Source of the DNA: Chitinivibrionia bacterium
Lineage (GTDB): Bacteria; Krumholzibacteriota; Krumholzibacteriia; WVZY01
Length of the DNA: 12,105 nucleotides
Assembly (NCBI GenBank): GCA_016208665.1
Contig: JACQXT010000004.1
Location: 1-12,105, forward strand
Direction: 5' to 3'
Shown here piece after piece: positions 6,723 to 12,105 of this stretch (within the stretch, counting starts at the first letter, position 1; each line of letters begins with the position of its first letter). A program made the translations under genes and the position numbers. Below the pieces are notes generated by a model. That model did no database searches and had not been told where the DNA came from. It worked only from the letters and a program-made list of their open reading frames with translations.

Positions 6723-6751
6723 GGGAACATTGTGGAAGCGAGGGGTATAAT
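6723..6751 (+). promoter_or_regulatory. Possible second promoter P2 upstream of tolQ
   Basis: A perfect TATAAT at 6746-6751 lies 17 bases after GGGAAC (6723-6728). The -35 is poor for sigma70, but GGAAC is the core of the -35 of many RpoE-type ECF promoters. The -10 is not ECF-like, so this is a weak, hybrid-looking candidate. Confidence 0.25.
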
Positions 6752-6832
6752 CGGTTGTCACTCCGTATTCTCTGAGCTTGCCGCTGGGGGCAGTTCCTGC
6801 TGCACATCGAACACGAAGGAGAAGAATCGCCC

Positions 6833-7582
6833 ATGTACCCACAGTCCAGTGTGCCGTTTGCCGCGATCAGCCAGTCGATTCCGGCGCTGGTGACCGACTC
6901 AGGCCTCTTCGCGCAATTTATCCTATTGGTGCTGTTCATCATCTCGGTGATTTCTTGGGCCGTCATGTGGGATCGAGCGAGACTCTTCATGCGCCTGCGC
7001 CGGAAGGGGGCGGCGGCTCAGAAAGACCTGCAGGCAAAAGGATTGAAAGCGGTCATCGCGTCGGTCGAAAAATACATTCCCTCGGTCGAAGGTTCGGTCC
7101 TGTCCGAAACACGGAATTTTCTCCAGAACACTCCGTCCATGCGGGGATCGTCACCCGCCCTCGAAGGCGGCCGCATCGTGCAATCGCTCCGAAACAATCT
7201 CGAACGGAGGGCGACGGAGGAGATTTCGGAAATGGAGAAACACCTGGTGTTTCTCGCCACTACCACGAGCGTTTCTCCCTTTCTGGGACTCCTGGGCACA
7301 GTGTGGGGCATCATGAGCAGTTTTCTCAGCATGGGCGTGCACGGCACGGCGAGCCTTGAAGTGGTCGGGCCGGGAGTCGCGGAAGCCCTGATCACCACGA
7401 TCGCCGGGCTCGCTGCGGCGATTCCGGCGCTGGTGGGATACAATATTCTCGGCCGTCACGTGCGGCGGCAGGAGACCAGGATCGACCTGTTCATCACCCG
7501 GATCGTCGACACCATCGACGTCGCGGCAACCGCGCGAAAGGCACCGGCAAGCGAGGCGGCGTATGAAAAGAACTCAGTATAG
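6833..7582 (+). CDS. tolQ: TolQ, inner-membrane proton-channel subunit
   Basis: The stator subunit that, with TolR, uses the proton motive force to energise TolA for outer-membrane constriction at division. The 249-residue length is close to the family norm (about 230). It has the three-helix MotA/TolQ/ExbB layout: helix 1 at about residues 24-46 (FAQFILLVLFIISVISWAVMW), a long cytoplasmic loop, helix 2 at about 138-166 with the signature FLGLLGTVWGIM, and helix 3 at about 183-206 (AEALITTIAGLAAAIPALVGYN). The conserved Thr/Gly residues of the channel lie in helices 2 and 3. ExbB is the alternative, but the following tolR-tolA-tolB-pal-cpoB order settles it. ATG 6833 is the first good start, with GAAGGAG upstream. 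The end overlaps tolR by 20 bases. No ybgC thioesterase gene precedes it, unlike the enterobacterial operon. Confidence 0.95.
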   Translation: MYPQSSVPFAAISQSIPALVTDSGLFAQFILLVLFIISVISWAVMWDRARLFMRLRRKGAAAQKDLQAKGLKAVIASVEKYIPSVEGSVLSETRNFLQNTPSMRGSSPALEGGRIVQSLRNNLERRATEEISEMEKHLVFLATTTSVSPFLGLLGTVWGIMSSFLSMGVHGTASLEVVGPGVAEALITTIAGLAAAIPALVGYNILGRHVRRQETRIDLFITRIVDTIDVAATARKAPASEAAYEKNSV

Positions 7583-7952
7583 CTCGCTGTGCGAAATCAA
7601 CATCACCTCCCTCGTAGACGTGATGATGGTGCTGCTGATCATTTTCATGCTCACGGCGCCGTTCATCCAGGCGGGCATCAAGGTGCAGCTCCCGAAAGCG
7701 AAGTCGACCGTCATCAAGGAGCAGGAAGGAGTGGTGGTGTCCATACAACAGGACGGGGAGGTGTTCCTCGACAACGTGCGCGTCCCGAAAGAGCGGCTGG
7801 CCGAAGAGTTCATCAAACTCAAAGTGTCCGGAGAGGAACGCGTATTCATCAGGGCGGACAAGGCCGTTCAATACGGAGTGGTGATGGATGTTATCGGCAA
7901 CATCAAGGAAGTGGGGATCGACGAAGTGGGCATGATAACGGAGAAGAAATAA
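7563..7952 (+). CDS. tolR: TolR, ExbD/TolR family motor subunit
   Basis: Partner of TolQ in the proton channel; its periplasmic domain also engages peptidoglycan in studied species. The 129-residue protein has a short cytoplasmic N-terminus, one transmembrane helix at about 14-34 (ITSLVDVMMVLLIIFMLTAPF) carrying the essential Asp (D19), and an ExbD/TolR periplasmic domain with GIKVQLPKA, VVVSIQQDGEVFLD and EERVFIRADKAVQYGVVMDVIGNIKEVGIDEVGMIT. Its ATG lies inside tolQ (20-base overlap), with only a weak GAGGCG as ribosome site, so translation is probably coupled to tolQ. ExbD is the family alternative; context favours TolR. Confidence 0.95.
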   Translation: MKRTQYSSLCEINITSLVDVMMVLLIIFMLTAPFIQAGIKVQLPKAKSTVIKEQEGVVVSIQQDGEVFLDNVRVPKERLAEEFIKLKVSGEERVFIRADKAVQYGVVMDVIGNIKEVGIDEVGMITEKK

Positions 7953-7973
7953 CCACGAACCGCCGGACGCGAC

Positions 7974-8672
7974 ATGCGAAACGCCATACTCATATCTCTC
8001 GTATTTCATGTCAGCGTATATATCGCATCGACGCAGATTGTGGAATTCGCGCGCGTCAAGTATGTCCCGCGGCAGGTCTACTCGGTGAATCTGCTCAGCA
8101 TGGAAGACATCGAGCGGATGATGCAGAGCAAGGGTGCGTCTCCCGCGCCGCAGCAGGCCGTGCAGGAACCGCCCGAGGAGGAGGAAAAGGCCCAGCCGCC
8201 CGTGGAGCCGCCGCCGGAATCGAAGAAGAAGGCCGATACAAAGATGGAACGCTCCGCAAAGAAGAAGCAGGTTCCCTCGTCCGAAGTCAGGAACGGAGGA
8301 ACCGGCGCGGCGAAGGGCGGGACGGGTACGGGAACAGGTTCGAAGCAGGGGGGCGCGACGGGGGACATGAACCTCGACGTCTCCGACTTTCCGTTCGGGT
8401 ACTACCTCGTTACGATCCGGAGAAAGATCGCGGGCAGCTGGAGCGTTCCGCAGGCGCAGGCCGGCGAGGAGATTTTCTGCCGGGTTTATTTCAGGATTGC
8501 GCGAGACGGCCGGATCATCTCGCCCGATATCGAGAAATCGTCGGGCTCCTTCATGTTCGATCAGTCGGCTCTGCGGGCCGTGATGCAGGCTTCCCCCTTG
8601 CCGCCGTTGCCCGGAGGATTCGGGGATGAATATCTGGGCGTTCACTTCAGCTTCGCATACGAGGAGAATTAG
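7974..8672 (+). CDS. tolA: TolA/TonB-type energy transducer
   Basis: Spans the periplasm and passes TolQR energy to TolB/Pal. The 232 residues divide into a single N-terminal membrane helix (about 1-20, with ISLVFHVSV, the S-x3-H pattern by which TonB/TolA contact the motor), a VYSVNLL segment (about 35-41), a Pro/Glu/Lys spacer (55-105), a Gly/Thr/Lys-rich stretch (106-130) and a C-terminal domain from about 137. That domain runs FPFGYYLVTIRRKIAGSWSVP...FCRVYFRIARDGRIISPDI..SSG.FDQSALRAVMQASPLPPLP, the TonB/TolA C-terminal pattern. It is about half the length of E. coli TolA (421 residues) because the long Ala/Lys/Glu helix is replaced by the short Pro/Gly spacer. The start, 21 bases after tolR, has a poor ribosome site. 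Position between tolR and tolB makes TolA the right functional name despite TonB-like features. Confidence 0.88.
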   Translation: MRNAILISLVFHVSVYIASTQIVEFARVKYVPRQVYSVNLLSMEDIERMMQSKGASPAPQQAVQEPPEEEEKAQPPVEPPPESKKKADTKMERSAKKKQVPSSEVRNGGTGAAKGGTGTGTGSKQGGATGDMNLDVSDFPFGYYLVTIRRKIAGSWSVPQAQAGEEIFCRVYFRIARDGRIISPDIEKSSGSFMFDQSALRAVMQASPLPPLPGGFGDEYLGVHFSFAYEEN

Positions 8673-9906
8673 CGTGATTTCGCTGCTTGTGCTTGTGCTG
8701 CTCTGCGTGTGGTCGGGCGCGAACGCCCAGACCGAGGTCGAACTCGGAATCAAATCAACGTCCGCCAGCAAGATCCCGCTCTGGATGGAATCGTTCAGGT
8801 ACGGCGACCAGGGATCGAAACACGTGTCCCAGCAGATGGATCAGCTGGTGTATTCCGATCTCGAGTTCTCGGGCCTGTTCGCGATCGCCCGCGGGCGCCC
8901 CAATCCGGGCGGCAGCGGCGGCGGCGGACTCGAAGTGGTGGTGCGGGGATCGGTAACTCCCGACGGCGGGCGGTATCTGTTCGAGGGACGGGTGATCGAC
9001 GCGGCCAGCGGGCATCTGATCGGCGGGAAGCGGTATCCGGTAACGGACAAGACGGTCAGGAAGATCGCGCACCATTTTTCCGATGAAATCATCCTCATGT
9101 TGACCGGAGAGCGGGGCGTCGCCGGCACGAAGATCCTCTTCGTGCGGACGGGGGGCGGCAAGTGGGAGCTTGTGATGTCGGATTACGACGGCTATGAGCC
9201 GCGGGCGCTGTTGCGCTTGAGCCTGCCGATCCTCAATCCCCGATGGGTGGACGGACGCGAGGCGCTGGCCTACACCGGATTCCTTCACGGGAAACCGGAT
9301 CTGTTCCTGAGGCGTCTCGACGAGTCCGCCTCGAAGCCGATCGCGACCTATAAAGGCCTCAACTACTCGATCGACTGGTCCCAGCGGCGAAAAGAGCTGC
9401 TGGCGACCTTGAGCAAGGACGGAAATCCGGAGCTCTACATCATGGACAGGAAAGGAACGATCAAGAACCGGCTCACCCACAGCCGCTCGATCGACTGCAA
9501 TCCCACGTGGTCTCCGAACGGACGGGAAGTGATATTCACCTCCGATCGCTCCGGCGGCCCGCAGCTTTACCGCATGGAAGGAGACGGCAGCAACGTCCGC
9601 CGGCTCACCTTCCAGGGCAATTACAACTCCTCGGCCGCGTGGTCTCCCAAGGGGGATTGGGTGGCATTCGCATCGCGCATCAACGGCATCTTCCAGCTCT
9701 GCCTCATCAAGCCCGACGGCACCGGCATGCACGCGCTCACCGACGAGCCGTGGAACCACGATACCCCCCGCTGGGCGCCGGACGGAAGGCACCTGATCTA
9801 TGCGGAGGACAGGAGTCCAGAAAGCACAATATCAATTATTGACATTTACACCAAAGGTAAGAGAATATTGTCGAAGGGGAAGCATCCCGACTGGTCCCCC
9901 GAATAA
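8626..9906 (+). CDS. tolB: TolB, periplasmic beta-propeller protein
   Basis: Periplasmic partner of Pal and TolA, 426 residues, typical length. The N-terminal signal peptide has TRR at 12-14, a hydrophobic core (ISLLVLVLLCVWSGA) and cleavage near ANA|QT (34/35). The TolB N-terminal domain follows (about 36-165: IPLWMESF, QLVYSDLEFSGLFAIA, VVVRGSVTPDGGRYLFEGRVID, IAHHFSDEIILMLTGERGVAGTKILFV). A six-bladed propeller then runs from about 166 to the end, with PD40 motifs such as NPTWSPNGREVIFTSDRSG, AAWSPKGDWVAFAS and PRWAPDGRHLIYAED. ATG 8626 is chosen because GGAGG (8613-8617) is 8 bases upstream and the product has a charged n-region; it overlaps tolA by 47 bases. GTG 8674, with GAGGAG 7 bases upstream, is a real alternative but would lose all positive charge before the signal core. 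Confidence 0.94.
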   Translation: MNIWAFTSASHTRRISVISLLVLVLLCVWSGANAQTEVELGIKSTSASKIPLWMESFRYGDQGSKHVSQQMDQLVYSDLEFSGLFAIARGRPNPGGSGGGGLEVVVRGSVTPDGGRYLFEGRVIDAASGHLIGGKRYPVTDKTVRKIAHHFSDEIILMLTGERGVAGTKILFVRTGGGKWELVMSDYDGYEPRALLRLSLPILNPRWVDGREALAYTGFLHGKPDLFLRRLDESASKPIATYKGLNYSIDWSQRRKELLATLSKDGNPELYIMDRKGTIKNRLTHSRSIDCNPTWSPNGREVIFTSDRSGGPQLYRMEGDGSNVRRLTFQGNYNSSAAWSPKGDWVAFASRINGIFQLCLIKPDGTGMHALTDEPWNHDTPRWAPDGRHLIYAEDRSPESTISIIDIYTKGKRILSKGKHPDWSPE

Positions 9907-9956
9907 CGCACGGGATTTTTGATTTTGGCAACTTAAACCACGTGGAGGTGTCGTCG

Positions 9957-10419
9957 ATGGTTCGTACCAGATTTCTTGCAGTTCTGTTTCTCTCGCTCAT
10001 GCTCGCGCTTACGTTCGCATGCGCCAAGAAGAAAACGATAGCGCCGGCGTCCGAAGAGAAGCCGGTTGTGGAAGAAGTGGCCGAGGAAGCGCCGGTGCGA
10101 AGACATCTTCTTCGATTATGATAAGTACACCCTGAAGCCGGAAGCGAAAGCGACGCTTGAAATGAACGCGAAAGCGTTGAAAAACCAGACATCCGCTCCG
10201 ATCACCATCGAAGGACACTGCGACGAACGCGGCACGGAAGATTATAATATGGCGCTCGGCGAGAAGAGGGCGAAAGCGGCCATGGACTATCTCGTTTCCT
10301 TGGGCGTGTCGGCAAGCAGATTCACCATTATCAGTTACGGCGAATCGCGTCCGTTCGAGCCGGGCCACAGCGAAGCCGCCTGGGCGAAGAACAGGCGGGC
10401 GCATTTCGCCGCGAAGTAG
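9957..10419 (+). CDS. pal: Pal, peptidoglycan-associated lipoprotein, frameshifted near 10098
   Basis: Outer-membrane lipoprotein that grips peptidoglycan and is the end point of the Tol system. ATG 9957 has GGAGG (9944-9948) 8 bases upstream. The first frame gives a signal peptide ending LTFAC22-AKKK (lipobox-like, though Phe at -2 is unusual) and an acidic linker (SEEKPVVEEVAEEAPV). It then loses homology and stops at TGA 10119-10121. The convincing continuation is in the +2 frame from GAA 10099: EDIFFDYDKYTLKPEAKATL, then ITIEGHCDERGTEDYNMALGEKRA, SRFTIISYGESRP and AWAKNRRAHF, the complete OmpA-like domain with its Asp/Arg diaminopimelate-binding region. Removing one base or adding two at about 10097-10099 restores a protein of about 154 residues, normal for Pal. 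A TTG-started reading at 10066 encodes WKKWPRKRRC upstream of the domain and looks like noise. Sequencing error is the likeliest cause. Confidence 0.85.
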
Positions 10420-10425
10420 TCTCAT

Positions 10426-11223
10426 ATGCGCCACATACCCGGTATAGCTATGCGATTATGCGCGGTTGCTCTTGCGGCGGCCGCGCTTGCCGGGTGCTAC
10501 GGGACTAAAATCCTGAAAGCGCCCATCAACTCCGACCTCAGCGCAAAACGGCTCGATACGCTTCAGACGCAGCAGGAGATGATGCTGAGCACGCTGGAAC
10601 GCCTCGGCGAAGAGCTGCGGATCGAACGCGAGGAACGGATGGCTGCGAGTGCGGGATACGCTTCGCGATTGTCTCAGATCGAGGAAGCGCTCGATGTGTT
10701 ATCGAGCAAGATTGACGACAGTCTTCAACTGATGCAGCAGATGCGCACTCGCAGCCCGTCCGCCGCTTCTCCGCGGCCGAGCGGCGGGACGGCGGCGGGA
10801 ACCTCGGCGGGGGACAGCGCTCGCACCGCCGCTCCGGGAGGGGAGGATGACGAAGAAGCGCTGTTTCGTTCGTCGTCCATGGATCTCACGCTCGGCAATT
10901 ACACGCTGGCCATGCAGGGATTCAAAAACTACATTGCCCGCTACCCCAACGGCGTTCACCTGGATGAGGTCCATTACTCCCTGGGCGAATGCCAATACGC
11001 CTCGGAGCAGTATCTGGAAGCGGCCGGCGAATATCAGCTGGTTATCAATGAATTCCCGCAATCGAGATTGGCCCCGGCGGCCTACCTGAAAACCGGCCTG
11101 TGTTATGCGAAGCTGGATGAGCCCGGCCTCGCCGAGAAATCGTTCCGGGAGTTGATTTCCCTGTATCCGCATTCGGAGGAGGCCCAACACGCACGGGCGG
11201 CGCTCGAGGACCTAGGAGGGTAG
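10426..11223 (+). CDS. cpoB: CpoB/YbgF, TPR lipoprotein coordinating Tol-Pal with peptidoglycan synthesis
   Basis: In studied bacteria CpoB (YbgF) links the Tol system to PBP1B-driven wall synthesis at the septum. The 265 residues show a signal peptide with a clean lipobox LAGC (C24), so this copy is a lipoprotein, unlike soluble E. coli CpoB. A coiled-coil segment follows at about 37-107 (LSAKRLDTLQTQQEMMLSTLERLGEELRIEREER), corresponding to the trimerisation domain. A Ser/Pro/Gly/Ala linker (108-143) comes next, then TPR units from about 145-262 (LFRSSSMDLTLGNYTLAMQGFKNYIARYPNG; ASEQYLEAAGEYQLVINEFP; KLDEPGLAEKSFRELISLYPHS). Start choice is uncertain: ATG 10426 lies 7 bases after pal and ATG 10450 (MRLCAVALAAAALAGC) would also give a good lipoprotein signal; neither has a clear ribosome site. 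Last recognised gene of the Tol-Pal cluster. Confidence 0.92.
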   Translation: MRHIPGIAMRLCAVALAAAALAGCYGTKILKAPINSDLSAKRLDTLQTQQEMMLSTLERLGEELRIEREERMAASAGYASRLSQIEEALDVLSSKIDDSLQLMQQMRTRSPSAASPRPSGGTAAGTSAGDSARTAAPGGEDDEEALFRSSSMDLTLGNYTLAMQGFKNYIARYPNGVHLDEVHYSLGECQYASEQYLEAAGEYQLVINEFPQSRLAPAAYLKTGLCYAKLDEPGLAEKSFRELISLYPHSEEAQHARAALEDLGG

Positions 11224-11238
11224 CGGACAAACGGCGCG

Positions 11239-12105
11239 GTGGATATTCTCATCTCCCACATTGTGTTCATTCTCATCCTGCTCTGCTTCTCCGCTTTTTT
11301 TTCAGGCTCCGAAGCCGCGCTGTTTTCTTTGTCCAGGGCTCAAACGAGGCGGATGGCGGATTCGGGAACGGCCGGAAAGCTCGTTGCGCGCATGCTTGCC
11401 CGCCCGCGCGAGCTGCTCATCACGATTCTTCTCGGCAATCTGCTGGTCAACGTCCTCGCGACGAGCATGGCGACCGCCCTCTCGATCGAGGTATTTGGAG
11501 ACAAGGGGGTCGGATACGCTTTTCTCGCGATGTCCGCCGTCGTGATCGCATTCGGAGAAATATTTCCGAAAGTGATTGCATTGCACAAGGCGGAGGCGGT
11601 CTCCAAAGCCGTTGTTTTTCCCCTCCGGTTCTTCCACGGCCTGTTCATGCCGCTATGGTTCTTGCTTGCGCGCATCGCCGACGGCGCGGTGTCGGCGATT
11701 AAACGGCGCCTGGGACACCATAAGAAGGTATTCTCCTCCGACGAACTTCTCACCGCCGTCAACATCGGACTGCGCGAAGGCGATCTCGACGAATTCGAGC
11801 ACGGAGTGCTCTCCAATATCCTCTCGTTCAGGGAGACGGTGGTGCGCGAGATCATGACTCCGTCGATCGACGTATTCTCCCTTCCCCTTACGATGAGCCG
11901 GGAGGAGCTGGCGGACAGCATACGGAAAAACACATTTTCCCGCATTCCCCTCTACGGGGACACGGCCGACGATATCAGGGGCATTCTTCATGTAAAGGAT
12001 CTCATGAGAATCCTTCATGCGCCCGCCGACGCCGATATCGGGCCGTTTCTCAGGCACCCGTTCTATATCCCCGAGTCGGCCAGGATTTCGGAGCTGTTCA
12101 AGGAT
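11239..12105 (+). CDS. CNNM/CBS-domain (HlyC/CorC-type) membrane protein, partial
   Basis: Inner-membrane protein of the CNNM (DUF21) plus CBS-pair family, proposed to move Mg2+ or other divalent cations; older names are 'hemolysin' or CorC-like. 289 residues are visible and the 3' end is outside the window. Start GTG 11239 is forced: the cpoB stop (11221-11223) is in the same frame and no start codon lies between. No ribosome site is at proper distance (AGGAGG at 11214-11219 is 19 bases away). The CNNM domain covers about 1-165: helix 1, then SGSEAALFSLSRA (22-34), ITILLGNLLVNVLATSMATAL, and GEIFPKVIAL (106-115), the family's GE-x2-PK signature. The linker VFSSDELLTAVNIGLREGDLDEFEHGVLSNIL leads into the first CBS motif (VREIMTPSIDVFSLPL ... 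FSRIPLYGDTADDIRGILHVKDLM). The second CBS domain and any CorC_HlyC domain lie beyond the edge. It may be read through from the tol operon. Confidence 0.9.
   Translation, partial: MDILISHIVFILILLCFSAFFSGSEAALFSLSRAQTRRMADSGTAGKLVARMLARPRELLITILLGNLLVNVLATSMATALSIEVFGDKGVGYAFLAMSAVVIAFGEIFPKVIALHKAEAVSKAVVFPLRFFHGLFMPLWFLLARIADGAVSAIKRRLGHHKKVFSSDELLTAVNIGLREGDLDEFEHGVLSNILSFRETVVREIMTPSIDVFSLPLTMSREELADSIRKNTFSRIPLYGDTADDIRGILHVKDLMRILHAPADADIGPFLRHPFYIPESARISELFKD

Larger units (their letters stand above)
6419..6832. other. Divergent intergenic region between DUF4384 gene and tolQ
   Basis: 414 bases without a credible gene. On the left it holds the ribosome site of the minus-strand gene and a small hairpin-capable GC palindrome (GGCGGCCGCC, 6512-6521, with GAGG/CCTC outer pairs). 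On the right are the 16-bp palindrome at 6654-6669, the promoter elements at 6693-6721 and 6723-6751, and a leader of about 100 bases before tolQ. The tolQ ribosome site is GAAGGAG at 6815-6821, 11 bases from ATG. I see no riboswitch-like structure. No convincing promoter is seen on the minus strand. Confidence 0.6.

Noticed and set aside
6504..6893. 129-residue plus-strand reading frame before and into tolQ
   Set aside because: No ribosome site, no family resemblance, low-complexity Pro/Arg composition, and it overlaps the tolQ promoter and start.
7494..8771. 425-residue minus-strand reading frame opposite tolR and tolA
   Set aside because: It is an antisense shadow in GC-rich DNA; His/Arg/Leu-rich product without domains, while the plus strand carries unmistakable tolR and tolA.
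8755..9792. 345-residue minus-strand reading frame opposite tolB
   Set aside because: Antisense shadow of the TolB propeller coding sequence; no independent features.
10066..10419. A separate 117-residue OmpA-like protein starting at TTG 10066
   Set aside because: It lacks a signal peptide, its first residues are out-of-frame noise, and the lipoprotein signal and linker lie in the adjacent frame, so it is the body of a frameshifted pal.

Overview
The window is GC-rich chromosomal DNA from a diderm (Gram-negative-type) bacterium. The clearest evidence is a complete Tol-Pal envelope cluster in canonical order, tolQ-tolR-tolA-tolB-pal-cpoB (6833-11223), with signal peptides, lipoboxes and a TonB/TolA-type transducer. 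The lineage cannot be fixed from the sequence alone. The gene content would suit a deltaproteobacterium in the broad sense or one of the FCB-related candidate phyla. No mobile elements, tRNA, rRNA or CRISPR are visible, and the coding style is uniform, so this looks like core chromosome rather than an acquired island.

Layout. (1) 1-1403, minus strand: the 5' part of a large polytopic membrane glycosyltransferase of the GT-C type. It runs off the left edge and carries one frame change near 780-840. (2) 1582-3886, plus strand: a tight four-gene unit of ECF sigma factor, zinc-finger membrane anti-sigma factor, YbjQ/UPF0145 protein and metallo-beta-lactamase-fold hydrolase. The junctions are abutting or overlapping (TAA|ATG, ATGA), which implies co-transcription and partly coupled translation. 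(3) 4033-4590, plus: a secreted protein with 14 cysteines behind its own sigma70-like promoter. (4) 4614-4666: a perfect 20-bp-stem bidirectional terminator between convergent genes. (5) 4706-6418, minus: a secreted DUF4384-like protein with a CXXCH motif, an aromatic-rich middle and a long basic tail. (6) 6419-6832: a divergent intergenic region with a good promoter for the Tol-Pal operon, a possible second promoter and a 16-bp GC palindrome. (7) 6833-11223: the Tol-Pal operon. (8) 11239-12105: a CNNM/CBS (HlyC/CorC-type) membrane protein, cut by the right edge.

How the genes fit together. TolQ and TolR form the proton-driven motor. TolA carries its energy across the periplasm to TolB and the lipoprotein Pal, and CpoB (a lipoprotein here) ties the system to peptidoglycan synthesis during division. 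The sigma/anti-sigma pair is a membrane-sensing switch whose immediate co-transcribed partners are a YbjQ protein and an MBL hydrolase. The signal and regulon are unknown.

Two otherwise well-conserved genes (the glycosyltransferase and pal) each contain a single frame change with strongly conserved protein on both sides. Consensus or assembly error is the simplest explanation, because Pal is rarely dispensable when the rest of its operon is intact. I found no clearly new defence or mobile system. The least described items are the CXXCH/aromatic/basic secreted protein, the facing Cys-rich protein, and the sigma/anti-sigma/YbjQ/MBL unit.
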